DNA from: an uncultured Verrucomicrobiales bacterium
GTDB lineage: Bacteria; Verrucomicrobiota; Verrucomicrobiia; Verrucomicrobiales; DEV007
DNA length: 64,000 nt
Assembly: GCA_937891465.1 (NCBI GenBank)
Contig: CALAHF010000020.1
Span: 1 to 64,000 of the forward strand
Reading direction: 5' to 3'
Every line of letters starts with the position of its first letter. Within the stretch, counting starts at the first letter, position 1. A model generated the notes under the pieces. It did no database searches and was not told where the DNA came from. It was given only the letters and a program-made list of their open reading frames with translations. The translations under genes were made by a program, and so were the position numbers. Positions 17,647-26,871 of the stretch are shown here, piece after piece.

Positions 17647-19176
17647 ATGGAATTTTTAATTACCGTCCTCCGTTTCATCTGGTTCCTCTTTTTGGCCCTG
17701 ATGGTTTTCAATTTAATGATCGTGGTCCACGAGTGGGGCCATTTCTTAGCTGGGCGCTGGCGCGGGCTCAAGATCGACCGTTTTCAAATCTGGTTCGGCA
17801 AGCCGCTCTGGAAAAAGACGATCAATGGCGTGCAATACGGATTGGGATCGATCCCCGCTGGTGGATTTGTTTCGCTGCCACAAATGGCGCCGATGGAATC
17901 GATCGAAGGCGAGGTTGATGACGAGGAATTGAAAAATTTGCCGCCGATTACGCCGTTGGATAAAATCATCGTCGCGGTCGCAGGCCCACTATTCAGCTTT
18001 CTTCTCGCCGTAGCCTTTGCAGTGATTGTTTGGGGTGTGGGAACGCCGGTTCACGAAGCGGTTTCTTCGACAATGATCGGAGGAATGCCCGAGATCAAAA
18101 ACGCTGAGGGAAAAATGGTGACTAGCCCGGCGAAAGAGGCGGGTCTTCAGGTTGGCGATACCATCAAAGAAGTCGATGGGATGAAGATCGAGCGTTTCAT
18201 GGGCATGACGGACAGCGTGATGTGGGCGGTTCTTTCAAGTGATCAAGAAGTTCTGAACGTTAAAATTGATCGCCCTGGAAAAGGCGAAATGAGCGTCGAT
18301 GTGGATGTTCCCCGTCCTCAACTGAAGAAAACGGAAGGCAATTTTATAAAGAAAGCCTGGGGATGGCTGGCAAATCGTCCTCCACTTCGGGCGATGGGCG
18401 TGAGTCCTGCGATCACCCCCGTCGTCGGTGAAACGATGGAATTTGGACCTGCCGCTAAAAGTGGATTGGAAAAAGGGGATGTGATAACTTCGATCAATGG
18501 ACAGGACATTAGCTATTTTCATGAGTATCAAGCCTTTCCGTGGAAAGCTGGTGAGACTTATAAATTGGGAATCAAGCGCGGAAAAAAGGAGATGGCAGTT
18601 GATTTGACTCCACAAGTTCCTGATGTTCGGCCGAAAGATTTTGATAGGACGCTTACTGGAATTATTCCATCAAGAGGCGGCGTGCAAACGATCGATCATC
18701 CGAATCCGATCGCGCAGATCACTAAGGCTGGACGTTCAATTGGTGGAATGCTGAAAGCGCTTTTCACTCCGAAATCGGGAGTTTCCGCGGGTCACATGAA
18801 TGGTCCTGTGGCGATCACAGGTGTTTATTACGATTTGTTTCAAACTCCTGACGGCTGGAAAAAAGTATTGTGGTTCAGTGTGCTGCTGAATGTGAACCTC
18901 GCGATTCTGAACATGCTTCCTTTCCCAGTTCTTGATGGCGGACATATCGTGATGGCCAGCTACGAGTGGATTCGGAAAAAGACGATTCCGCTGAAAATTC
19001 TCGAGGTTGTTCAGACGGCTTTTGTTTTGTTTCTCTTCGGCTTCATGCTTTTTGTGACGTTTAAAGACGTGGGCGACCGGGTTCCGAAAGGAACTGATCC
19101 GAATGCGGAGGAAAATGTGATGCCACGGTTTCTTTCTCCTGCTGAAAAAGCTGAGGCCGCCAAGAAAAACGACTAA
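17647..19176 (+). CDS. rseP: Site-2 intramembrane protease RseP
   Basis: RseP is a zinc metalloprotease in the inner membrane that cleaves anti-sigma factors and signal peptide remnants within the membrane. The 509-residue protein has HEWGH at residues 28-32 in the first transmembrane helix, two PDZ regions (about residues 145-210 and 265-330) and the third zinc-ligand motif PFPVLDGGHIV near residue 435. The C-terminal 40 residues are charged and cytoplasmic or periplasmic. The ATG at 17647 gives the usual N-terminus; the frame opens earlier at 17614. It is followed after 11 bases by ispG. An rseP-dxr-isp cluster is common in bacteria, which fits. Confidence 0.93.
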   Translation: MEFLITVLRFIWFLFLALMVFNLMIVVHEWGHFLAGRWRGLKIDRFQIWFGKPLWKKTINGVQYGLGSIPAGGFVSLPQMAPMESIEGEVDDEELKNLPPITPLDKIIVAVAGPLFSFLLAVAFAVIVWGVGTPVHEAVSSTMIGGMPEIKNAEGKMVTSPAKEAGLQVGDTIKEVDGMKIERFMGMTDSVMWAVLSSDQEVLNVKIDRPGKGEMSVDVDVPRPQLKKTEGNFIKKAWGWLANRPPLRAMGVSPAITPVVGETMEFGPAAKSGLEKGDVITSINGQDISYFHEYQAFPWKAGETYKLGIKRGKKEMAVDLTPQVPDVRPKDFDRTLTGIIPSRGGVQTIDHPNPIAQITKAGRSIGGMLKALFTPKSGVSAGHMNGPVAITGVYYDLFQTPDGWKKVLWFSVLLNVNLAILNMLPFPVLDGGHIVMASYEWIRKKTIPLKILEVVQTAFVLFLFGFMLFVTFKDVGDRVPKGTDPNAEENVMPRFLSPAEKAEAAKKND

Positions 19177-19187
19177 GCTGTCTTACG

Positions 19188-20963
19188 ATGCCCACTTACT
19201 CGCCAAGTCCATTCTCACCTCCACGTCGTCAGACGCGAGAGGTCACGGTCGGAAATGTTGCGATTGGTGGTGACAACGAGGTGGCCGTGCAATCAATGCT
19301 GACTTCTGACACGCGGGATGCTGAAGCCTGCGTAAAAGAAGCGCTGGGCCTTACTGAAGCGGGGTGTGAAATCGTTCGGGTGACGGCGCAGACGAAAAAG
19401 ATCGCGCGAAATCTCGAGCACATTCTCAAAGGATTACGAGATGCTGGTTCTGATGTCCCGATCGTTGCTGACATTCATTTCAAACCCGACGCGGCGATGG
19501 AAGCGGCGAAGTGGGTGGAAAAAGTGCGGGTGAATCCGGGTAATTACGCGGATAAGAAAAAGTTCGAGATCCTCGAATACACCGATGAGCAGTATGCTGG
19601 CGAATTGCAGCGGATTGAAGAAAAATTTGGACCGCTGGTCGATTTCTGTATCGAAGGCGGTGTGGCGATGCGGATCGGGACGAATCACGGTTCGTTGAGC
19701 GATCGGATCATGAATCGCTACGGCGATACACCGCTTGGCATGGTCGAAAGTGCTCTGGAATTTGCGCGAATCGCGCGGGATCGAAATTATCACAACTTCG
19801 TTTTCTCAATGAAGGCGAGTAATCCGAAGGTGATGATCGAGGCTTATCGCTTGCTTACCGCGCGACTTGCGGAGGAGGGCGACGATTGGAATTACCCGAT
19901 TCACCTCGGTGTGACCGAAGCAGGAGACGGCGAAGATGGTCGGATCAAAAGCGCGATTGGAATTGGTTCGCTGCTGCACGATGGCGTGGGCGATACGATT
20001 CGGGTGAGTTTGACGGAAGATTCGATTTACGAAATCCCCGTGGCCGAAGCCCTTGATAAAGTGGTGACTGAAATGCGGCTAACGCGTTCGGATCTGCAAA
20101 TCGGCTGGGACGCTGCGACATGGGATCCATTTTCTTACGAACGTCGGAAGTCGGCGAAAATTGCAGTCTGCGGAATTCCACTCGGCGGTGACGAAACCGT
20201 TCGGGTTTTCACCAGTCGGAAAAAATGGGATGCGTTAGCGCACAAAATTGATCGGCTTGGTGATTTCAAACCTGAGATCGTGGTCGAAGATTCAGGAGTA
20301 ATCGCGATCGATCCTCGTGATGAAGAAGCGGTTATATTTTTGAACGAAGCCGAAACGCCGAGTTTGGTGACCGTTTCTGACGGCATCGATTTGTCGGTGA
20401 TCGATGCGTATCGCCTTCTCGCGATCAAGGTGGATCCCAAGCATCCAATTTTGCTGAAGGATACATTGGTGCCATCGGAAAATGAGTTTCTTCCGAAATT
20501 ACTTACCGCGAGTGTGAATTTGGGCTCGTTGATCTGTGATGGAATTGGCGATGCCGTTTTGATTCAAGGCGAACAAGCACCCGGTCAAAGCTTGCGAATG
20601 GCCTACAACATTTTGCAGGCATCAGGCGCGCGGATTTTCAAAACGGATTACGTGGCCTGCCCGAGTTGTGGGCGGACGCTCTTTAATTTGCAGACGACGA
20701 CTCAGAAAATTCGCGAAGCGACAGGCCACCTCAAAGGCGTTCGGATTGCGGTGATGGGTTGCATCGTCAATGGTCCCGGCGAAATGGCTGATGCGGATTT
20801 TGGTTACGTGGGCGGCGCCCCAAACAAGATCAATCTCTACGTTGGAAAAGAGGCTGTGAAATTCAATATTCCCGAGGCCGAGGCAGTGGATCGCTTGATT
20901 GATTTGATCAAGGAGCACGACCGCTGGATCGAAGCGTCGACGGAAGAAGTTGAGGTCGTGTGA
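19188..20963 (+). CDS. ispG: 4-hydroxy-3-methylbut-2-enyl diphosphate synthase, long form
   Basis: IspG converts 2-C-methylerythritol 2,4-cyclodiphosphate to HMBPP in the MEP isoprenoid pathway with a [4Fe-4S] cluster. At 591 residues this is the long form found in plants, Chlamydiae and Bacteroidetes, with an extra domain between the TIM barrel (residues 1-270) and the cluster domain. Motifs include VRVTAQTKKIA, VADIHFKPDAAMEAA, VRVNPGNY, the cluster-binding ACPSCGRTLFNLQ and GCIVNGPGEMADADFGYVG. It lies 11 bases after rseP and its stop overlaps the next gene's GTG (GTGA), so the three genes are probably cotranscribed. Confidence 0.95.
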   Translation: MPTYSPSPFSPPRRQTREVTVGNVAIGGDNEVAVQSMLTSDTRDAEACVKEALGLTEAGCEIVRVTAQTKKIARNLEHILKGLRDAGSDVPIVADIHFKPDAAMEAAKWVEKVRVNPGNYADKKKFEILEYTDEQYAGELQRIEEKFGPLVDFCIEGGVAMRIGTNHGSLSDRIMNRYGDTPLGMVESALEFARIARDRNYHNFVFSMKASNPKVMIEAYRLLTARLAEEGDDWNYPIHLGVTEAGDGEDGRIKSAIGIGSLLHDGVGDTIRVSLTEDSIYEIPVAEALDKVVTEMRLTRSDLQIGWDAATWDPFSYERRKSAKIAVCGIPLGGDETVRVFTSRKKWDALAHKIDRLGDFKPEIVVEDSGVIAIDPRDEEAVIFLNEAETPSLVTVSDGIDLSVIDAYRLLAIKVDPKHPILLKDTLVPSENEFLPKLLTASVNLGSLICDGIGDAVLIQGEQAPGQSLRMAYNILQASGARIFKTDYVACPSCGRTLFNLQTTTQKIREATGHLKGVRIAVMGCIVNGPGEMADADFGYVGGAPNKINLYVGKEAVKFNIPEAEAVDRLIDLIKEHDRWIEASTEEVEVV

Positions 20964-23900
20964 AAATAACGTTTCCAGAAGCGCTGCCGGTTTCGCGCAA
21001 GCGTGATGAGATCAGCGCCGCGATGAAGCGGCATCAGGTCGTCATTGTCTGTGGTGATACCGGTTCAGGAAAAACCACGCAGCTTCCCAAAATTGCGCTC
21101 GAAATGGGCAGGGGACAGGATGGTCGCCGAATTGGTTGCACTCAGCCGCGACGGATTGCGGCGACGTCGGTGGCGAAGCGTGTTGCGGAAGAATTGCAGG
21201 TCGAGCTCGGGGCTGAGGTCGGCTATCAAATCCGATTTCAGGACAACACGAAGCGTGACGTCACGTCCGTGAAATTCATGACAGATGGTATCTTGCTCGC
21301 GGAAACGCGCGGCGACCAGATGCTGAAACAATACGACACGTTGATCATCGATGAAGCGCACGAACGTTCGCTCAATATCGATTTCATCCTCGGGTATTTG
21401 CACCGACTCTTGCCGAAACGCCCTGATCTGAAAGTGGTGATTTCATCGGCAACGCTCGATGCCGAGACGTTCGCGGACTTTTTTACCGATACCGAAATCG
21501 TCCAAGTGGAAGGCCGAGCTTTTCCAGTTGAGGATGTTTATCAGCCGCCTCTCGATAAATACGAACGGCTTGCAGATCAGGTAGCGCGGGCGGCGGAAGA
21601 CCTCGCGAGTTGCGATCCGCTGGGTGACACCTTGGTTTTTTTACCGGGTGAAAGAGAGATTCGAGACGTCGCTGAACTACTCGAAGGGCGGCGCTATGCC
21701 AGCACGCTGGTTCTGCCGTTGTTTGCTCGGCAGGCGGGTAATGAGCAGCAGCAGGTTTTTAAACCGTCCCCGCGACAGCGCCGGATTATCCTCGCGACGA
21801 ATGTGGCGGAAACATCCCTGACGATTCCTGATATTCGTTCGGTGATCGATTCTGGAATCGCTCGCGTGAATCGATTTGATCCGAAGTCGGGGATTCAGCG
21901 TCTCCAAATCGAACCGGTTTCGAAAGCCAGTGCCCGCCAACGACGAGGGCGTTGCGGTCGAATTGCTGAGGGCATTTGTGTGCGCCTTTACGATGAAGAA
22001 GACTTCGAAGAGCGCTCTGATTTCACCGATCCCGAGATTCTTCGTTCGAATCTCTCCGGTGTGGTGTTGCAAATGGAGCACCTCGGTTTGGGCGATCCGT
22101 TGCAGTTTCCCTTTGTCGATCCTCCCCAGCCAAAACGCGTCGCCCAGGCCTACAAAACGCTGGATGAAATCGGTGCGATTTGGAAAAAAGGAAAGCAGTC
22201 GGGTTTAACGGACGTCGGGAGAACGCTCGCGCGGCTTCCGCTTGATCCTTGCGTCGGGAGACTACTCGTGGCGGCGGCGGATGAGGATTGCCTTCGCGAA
22301 GGGCTCATCATCGCCAGTGCGCTGACCGTTCAAGATCCCCGCGAGCGTCCTCAGGATAAACAGGAGCAAGCCAATCAGGCGCATGCCAAATTCCGGGATA
22401 AGCGTTCCGATTTCACGGGCTGGTTGCGGTGGTGGCATGCGATTGAGAAATCCCGAAATAGCTCGAACAATTCGCTGCGAAAATTCTGTCGCACCAACTT
22501 CCTGAATTACCGGCGTCTGCAGGAATGGATCAATTTGCAGCGCGAATTGCGATCGAGTCTTCGCGATTTGAAATGGAAATTACCCGACCCAAAGAAATCG
22601 CTAGCCGATCCCGAAGACACCTATCACGAAGGATTGCACCGCGCGATCCTCACCGCGATTCCATCACACATCGGTTATCATCAGGGGAAGAAACTGGGTT
22701 ACAAAGGAACCGGAGGCCGCACGTTTTTTCTGTTCCCCGGCTCGGGCGTTTTTGGTTCCGCGCCGCAATGGACGATGGCGTTTGAAATGGTTGAAACCGC
22801 CAAGCTCTACGCGCGAAACATCGCGTTCTTCGACCCGACCTGGATGGAAAAAGTCGTGCCGCAGCTCTGCCGTTACAGCTACACCAATCCCCATTGGGTT
22901 CCCGACATGGGCGCGGTTTACGGCGAGGAATCGGTCTTCGCGTTTGGGCTGCCGATCATCGAACGCCGTCGAGTTCATTACGGTCGGGTCAATGTCGAAG
23001 TCGCTCGCAAGATTTTCATTCTCGAAGCGTTGGTAAACGGCGAAGTTGCTCGTCCCATGAAGGCTCTGGCGGGGAGTCGCGAAACCCTCGCTGCCGCCGA
23101 ACGCCTCGAGCACAAGCTCCGTCGCATCAATGGCCTGCTGCATCCGCCGAACGTGCTGGCATTTTTTGAAGAACGCGTTCCTCGCGATATTTGCACCCAA
23201 AAGACGTTTGAAAAATGGGCCGAACGACAGCCGCCCGGCACGCTTGATTTGACGATGGACGACTGCATCATCCCGCCGGTCGATCCCGTCGAACCGGAAG
23301 ATGTGCCCGACGTCTTGCTCAGCACGGATAAACAGAGCGAGTTTCCCCTGCAATACCTTCACACCCTGGATGATTCCGCCGATGGGATCACCGTGCAAAT
23401 TCCGCTGGCCGATTTGCCGCACGTTCCGCCGTGGTTTGGCGATTGGATGGTTCCCGCGTGGCTGGAAGGAAAAGTCAGCGCGCTGTTTCGGATTCTTCCT
23501 AAATTTACCCGGCAACGCTTGCCGTCGAACCGCGAGGTGACCGATCACTTTCTCGACGCGTGGGATGGCTACGCGCCGCATTGTTCGCTGAAGGAAGCGA
23601 TCATCGAATTTCTCGATACCGAATACGGCGTCGAAGTCGTGCTCTCCGCTTTTGAAATGGAGCGACTGCCGGCTCACCTTTCGATGACCTATGAAATCAT
23701 CGGAGAGAAAGACAAGATTCTCGGCTACGGAAAAGATCTCGGCGGACTTCAGGAAGCGCTCGCAGTCGAGGTCCAGGCGCGTTTCACCGATATCAAACAA
23801 GAGGTTCGTTTTGAGAAATCAAATCTCCAGCGGTGGAGCATTGGCGACCTGCCCGAAACCGTCGAACTCGATCGCCACACCGTCGGCTATCCCGGTCTTC

Positions 23901-24793
23901 ACGATTCCGTGGCGCTTCGTCTCTGGCCAACTCCCGAATGTGCGGCCGCTCAGCATCGATTCGGGGTCGCGGCGCTTTTTAGAAAAGCCGAGCCCGTCAT
24001 GATGGCTGATTTGGAGAAACGGCTATTCGTGGGGAATTCCAATAAGCCCGCTCCCAAACCGCAGCCGAAGCCAAAGCAGACTCAGTCCGCGAAACCAGCC
24101 GACAATTTTGGTTCATTTGCGTCCGCTTTTGGAGACGCCCCCGCTTTTCCTAAAGCTGCGCCTGCTCCGCGCGTTTCGAATCAGCAATCGTCCGCCGCCC
24201 GAAAAGCCGAGCCTCATCAAATGTTGAACAACGCCGAGTTGCTTTTGTTGAACATCCTCGGTCGTGACCCGAGGCGGAATCCGGATGATTTGGCGACCCG
24301 TGTTTTGCTGGAACAACTTGGCAGCCCGCGAACCCAAGCCGAATGGGACTCCGCCGTTCAGGATGCAAAAGCAGGCATCACCCAAACCGCCGCGCGGCTT
24401 TGCGGAACCCTCGGGAAAATCCTGACCACCGCCGAAACCATCAGTCGGCTTCTCGAAAAACACGCTGACGAATCCGGCTACGACACCTCGCTGACCGACA
24501 CCACCGAGCATTTCAATCAGCTGCTCCGTCCCGGCTGGCTGCTCGAAGATGATTTTTCAAAAAAGCTGATCTGGTTTCGCGGACTCGAACTTCGCCTCAC
24601 CCGTATGTTCGGCTCGCCCCCCGTGAAAGACCTCGCGAAACTCGATCGGTATTACGAAGCCGCCGTCGATGTGTGGGCCGAAGATTCATCCTGCGAATGC
24701 GGCGATTGCCCCGTGACAACCGTCGCCGAAAAACAGATCGAAGAAGCGAATGACCTGCGAGTGATTCATTTCGCGCAGGAGCTGCGGCGGTGA
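20960..24793 (+). CDS. hrpA: ATP-dependent RNA helicase HrpA
   Basis: HrpA is a DEAH-box 3'-5' RNA helicase implicated in mRNA processing and rescue of stalled ribosomes. The 1277-residue product has Walker A GDTGSGKTTQLPK, DEAHERSLN, SSATLDAE, NVAETSLTIP and QRRGRCGR in the helicase core. An OB/HA2 region and a large DUF3418-type C-terminal domain follow, starting around residue 640. A proline/alanine-rich linker (residues about 1025-1080) precedes a final 200-residue helical segment with a CECGDC cluster near residue 1250. The GTG start overlaps the ispG stop. There is no gap upstream, so it depends on the rseP-ispG transcript. Confidence 0.93.
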   Translation: MKITFPEALPVSRKRDEISAAMKRHQVVIVCGDTGSGKTTQLPKIALEMGRGQDGRRIGCTQPRRIAATSVAKRVAEELQVELGAEVGYQIRFQDNTKRDVTSVKFMTDGILLAETRGDQMLKQYDTLIIDEAHERSLNIDFILGYLHRLLPKRPDLKVVISSATLDAETFADFFTDTEIVQVEGRAFPVEDVYQPPLDKYERLADQVARAAEDLASCDPLGDTLVFLPGEREIRDVAELLEGRRYASTLVLPLFARQAGNEQQQVFKPSPRQRRIILATNVAETSLTIPDIRSVIDSGIARVNRFDPKSGIQRLQIEPVSKASARQRRGRCGRIAEGICVRLYDEEDFEERSDFTDPEILRSNLSGVVLQMEHLGLGDPLQFPFVDPPQPKRVAQAYKTLDEIGAIWKKGKQSGLTDVGRTLARLPLDPCVGRLLVAAADEDCLREGLIIASALTVQDPRERPQDKQEQANQAHAKFRDKRSDFTGWLRWWHAIEKSRNSSNNSLRKFCRTNFLNYRRLQEWINLQRELRSSLRDLKWKLPDPKKSLADPEDTYHEGLHRAILTAIPSHIGYHQGKKLGYKGTGGRTFFLFPGSGVFGSAPQWTMAFEMVETAKLYARNIAFFDPTWMEKVVPQLCRYSYTNPHWVPDMGAVYGEESVFAFGLPIIERRRVHYGRVNVEVARKIFILEALVNGEVARPMKALAGSRETLAAAERLEHKLRRINGLLHPPNVLAFFEERVPRDICTQKTFEKWAERQPPGTLDLTMDDCIIPPVDPVEPEDVPDVLLSTDKQSEFPLQYLHTLDDSADGITVQIPLADLPHVPPWFGDWMVPAWLEGKVSALFRILPKFTRQRLPSNREVTDHFLDAWDGYAPHCSLKEAIIEFLDTEYGVEVVLSAFEMERLPAHLSMTYEIIGEKDKILGYGKDLGGLQEALAVEVQARFTDIKQEVRFEKSNLQRWSIGDLPETVELDRHTVGYPGLHDSVALRLWPTPECAAAQHRFGVAALFRKAEPVMMADLEKRLFVGNSNKPAPKPQPKPKQTQSAKPADNFGSFASAFGDAPAFPKAAPAPRVSNQQSSAARKAEPHQMLNNAELLLLNILGRDPRRNPDDLATRVLLEQLGSPRTQAEWDSAVQDAKAGITQTAARLCGTLGKILTTAETISRLLEKHADESGYDTSLTDTTEHFNQLLRPGWLLEDDFSKKLIWFRGLELRLTRMFGSPPVKDLAKLDRYYEAAVDVWAEDSSCECGDCPVTTVAEKQIEEANDLRVIHFAQELRR

Positions 24794-24799
24794 GTTGAT

Positions 24800-24841
24800 C
24801 CAATAGATCGGCCTAGGCTCAGCAGAGCCCTAGTGAGGTTG
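24800..24841. repeat. Divergent dispersed palindromic repeat, copy 5
   Basis: The sequence begins CCAATAGATCGG, like the other copies, and contains the hairpin CTAGGCTC-AGCA-GAGCCCTAG (one bulge). It lies six bases after the hrpA stop. It shares position and opening bases with the family but its inner arms have diverged. Confidence 0.4.
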
Positions 24842-24855
24842 GGTTTTCCGCGTCA

Positions 24856-25143
24856 TCAATAAAAAATAGTAGCGAATTGCTCTACAAAACAGATCGTCGT
24901 CCCTGTTAATTTCTCGTCGAGCCAGATTAGCGGTGAGTAGATTAGCTGTAACCATTCATCCGGTTCCCCATAGAGGAAATCATAGGAAACCGGATTTCCA
25001 ATTTTGATCGCCCTCGTCTCACGAAGATAAACATACGACCCGACGTAGGACGACCCCGCGATCATCAGAATCGCGAAGCAAACCGTCAGTCCTTTCATCA
25101 TCCGCTGCATCGCCCCACACGGATCAGCCCCGTTCGTTTGCAA
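24856..25143 (-). CDS. Small single-span membrane protein
   Basis: I do not recognise this 95-residue protein. After a short N-terminus it has one hydrophobic helix (LTVCFAILMIAGSSYVGSYVYL) and an extracytoplasmic part with YSPLIWLDEKLTG. A truncated second copy follows immediately upstream on the same strand (25180-25376). The match at the protein level covers GSYVYxRETRAIK and the segment around PLxWLDxKxTG. The initiator could also be the internal Met at residue 12 or 15. Confidence 0.55.
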   Translation of the reverse strand: MQTNGADPCGAMQRMMKGLTVCFAILMIAGSSYVGSYVYLRETRAIKIGNPVSYDFLYGEPDEWLQLIYSPLIWLDEKLTGTTICFVEQFATIFY

Positions 25144-25179
25144 ATCAACCTCCGTTGTTTCGACTCACAAGCGTTCTTA

Positions 25180-25376
25180 ATAAATGAAAGAGCCTGGCTT
25201 TACAAAATGGACAGCAGCTCCTGTTGATTTCCGGTCCAGCCAGACGAGCGGCGCGTAAACTGCCCCTAAACGCTCATCCTTCTCCCAAAAGGAAGCATCG
25301 GTCGCTCTAAGTAGTCCAGTTTCTTTTATTGCCCTCGTCTCACGGAAATAAACATACGACCCGACGTAGCACGACC
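25180..25376 (-). pseudogene. Truncated paralogue of the 24856-25143 gene
   Basis: Reading the minus strand from about 25372 gives CYVGSYVYFRETRAIK, then a diverged middle, then YAPLVWLDRKSTGAAVHF and a stop (TAA). This parallels the full-length neighbour from its membrane helix to its C-terminus. The first 35 or so residues, including the start and most of the membrane helix, are missing. The similarity stops abruptly near 25370, where the plus-strand beta-propeller fragment begins, so a rearrangement junction removed the 5' end of both genes. Confidence 0.7.
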
Positions 25377-26210
25377 GTGCAATTCACAGGTGACTGGATT
25401 CTTCGGTATCACCCCAAAACGAAAAAAAGCGAGATCGTGGCGCACGCTCCACTCACGATGCAATGCCTGCCGACCGGTCAGATTGATCCGGATCGGCTCG
25501 TTTTTTATGCAGGAACCGCCGATGGTTTGAAGGTCCGCGAGCCGCAGTTTCTGGCCTACGATTTTCAAAATCGGAAGGTGCTCGCGGCTCGCGAAGCCGG
25601 CCCCGCCCGCGCCATGATTTTTTCGAAAACGACCGGTGCGCTTTATTTTCACACTGAAAAAAGTGGAGCTGCGGCCCTCATCAAGTTCCATCCCGACACA
25701 CCCACGGAATTCGCTCCCATCGCTGCCGAAGTTGGCCTTCGCTGCGCGTCGAAAGAGTCATCTGATGGAATCGTTTACACGGTCGATCGCAATGATATGT
25801 GGGCTTTTGACACGAAAAGCGAGACGGCAAAATCGCTCGGCGAAACCGCCGTTGCCACGAAGGATTACATCACCAGCTTCGATCTTTGTCCCAAAACGGA
25901 ACGGTTTCTCTACTACGTGCCCGGATCGCACGGCGGCGCGGAAGTCGATGGCAGCCCGCTGGTTCAATACGATTTGAAAACGGGGAAACGCAAGGTGATC
26001 TGCTTTCTGGCGGACTACTGCCGCAAGTGGTTCGGGTTCATCCCGCAGGGTTCGTATTGCAGCGCGGTTTCAGGCGATGGCCCGCAAGTGATGATCATCT
26101 GGATGGGTAATCGCGGGGCTACTGATGAAGAAATTGCCGCAAAGAAGAAGATCAAATTCAACACCTGCGCGCTGACAATCGTTAACGTGCCGGAGTCGGA
26201 ACGCCGTTAG
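25377..26210 (+). pseudogene. C-terminal fragment of a beta-propeller-like protein
   Basis: About 277 residues from FTGDWILRYHPKTKKSE to NVPESERR have the repeating pattern of a bladed propeller (for example GDWILRYHP, QFLAYDFQNRK, GIVYTVDRNDMWAFD, PLVQYDLKTGKRK). No plausible start or signal peptide exists. The open frame upstream of 25377 runs through sequence antisense to the truncated paralogue, so any start there is artificial. I infer the 3' part of a larger secreted propeller protein whose 5' end was lost at the junction near 25370-25377. Confidence 0.6.
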
Positions 26211-26372
26211 TCGTTTCACTTTCCTTCAACAATTTTTTATGAATGACGCCCTGAAAATCCTAGGTGTATGAAGATAAATCAAACGATCCCGCTTTTCACC
26301 CCCTCAATCCCGGCAGGACCGATGCGCTGTTGAAAACCTTTGAAAAAGCAAATTCCTATCAGTTGCATCCCT

Positions 26373-26401
26373 CCAATCCCATCTTCCGCCAGCAGTAAAA
26401 C
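26373..26401. repeat. 29-base direct repeat, left copy
   Basis: It matches 29064-29092 in the same orientation at 26 of 29 positions (core CTTCCGCCAGCAGT). Here it forms the end of the sulfatase remnant; the other copy ends the hemW remnant. The two bracket the orphan prepilin gene. Confidence 0.4.
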
Positions 26402-26720
26402 CCGCTTCTTTCAAAAGATGCCCGAAGGTTTTGTATTCGTGATTCGTCTCAAAACCGCCCCATATAGGATTTCCGATCCAAGCAGTATATTTCCCTGTGA
26501 GAATGCAAATCCACGACGGATGACAACTCGGCATGGCATAGGCGTGGTTGAAATGCATTCCTAAACTTGCCAGCACACCGAGGTGCGGCGCGCATGAATC
26601 GTTCCGCGGTAACAAGCGAGATCCTTGCGACCAACGTTGTCGGCGAAAATGAGAACGAGATTCGGCCTCTTCTCTGTGGTGAACAGGGCTGGCTCGGCTC
26701 AAAATTGAGCAGTTTTGATA
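26400..26720 (-). pseudogene. Broken sulfatase, N-terminal remnant
   Basis: On the minus strand one frame encodes RPNLVLIFADNVGRKDLACY, the standard sulfatase opening. A different frame continues with APHLGVLASLGMHFNHAYA, MPSCHPSWICILTGKYT and FGHLLKEAGFTAGGRWDW. A frameshift lies near 26598. The catalytic motif CxPSR appears as CHPSW, so the arginine is lost. The sequence stops after about 110 residues of an enzyme normally 450 or more. It is a relic. The gap 26211-26870 holds nothing else convincing. Confidence 0.75.
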
Positions 26721-26806
26721 AAAAAGTCGCAAAAATAAACTTCGGAACAGCAGAGGGTTTTTTAATACGAGAGGAATATTAAGAAATGTAAAATAGTTAT
26801 TGTAAT

Positions 26807-26812
26807 TATAAT
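26807..26812 (+). promoter_or_regulatory. Possible -10 element of the orphan prepilin gene
   Basis: A TATAAT hexamer lies in a very AT-rich 100-base leader, about 60 bases before the TTG start at 26872. No good -35 was found. The leader resembles the AT-rich stretch between the secretin and prepilin genes at 53.9 kb. Confidence 0.25.
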
Positions 26813-26871
26813 ATTTATTGCAATTATTATTTTATAGCGTTATGTAACCTCTAAACACAACAAACAGAACA

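Noticed and set aside
22664-23800. 378-codon minus-strand frame opposite hrpA
   Set aside because: Antisense to the clearly coding helicase. Long shadow frames are expected at this GC content.
25329-25376. Apparent start of the propeller ORF
   Set aside because: These codons are antisense to the truncated paralogue of the small membrane gene, so the start is produced by the junction.
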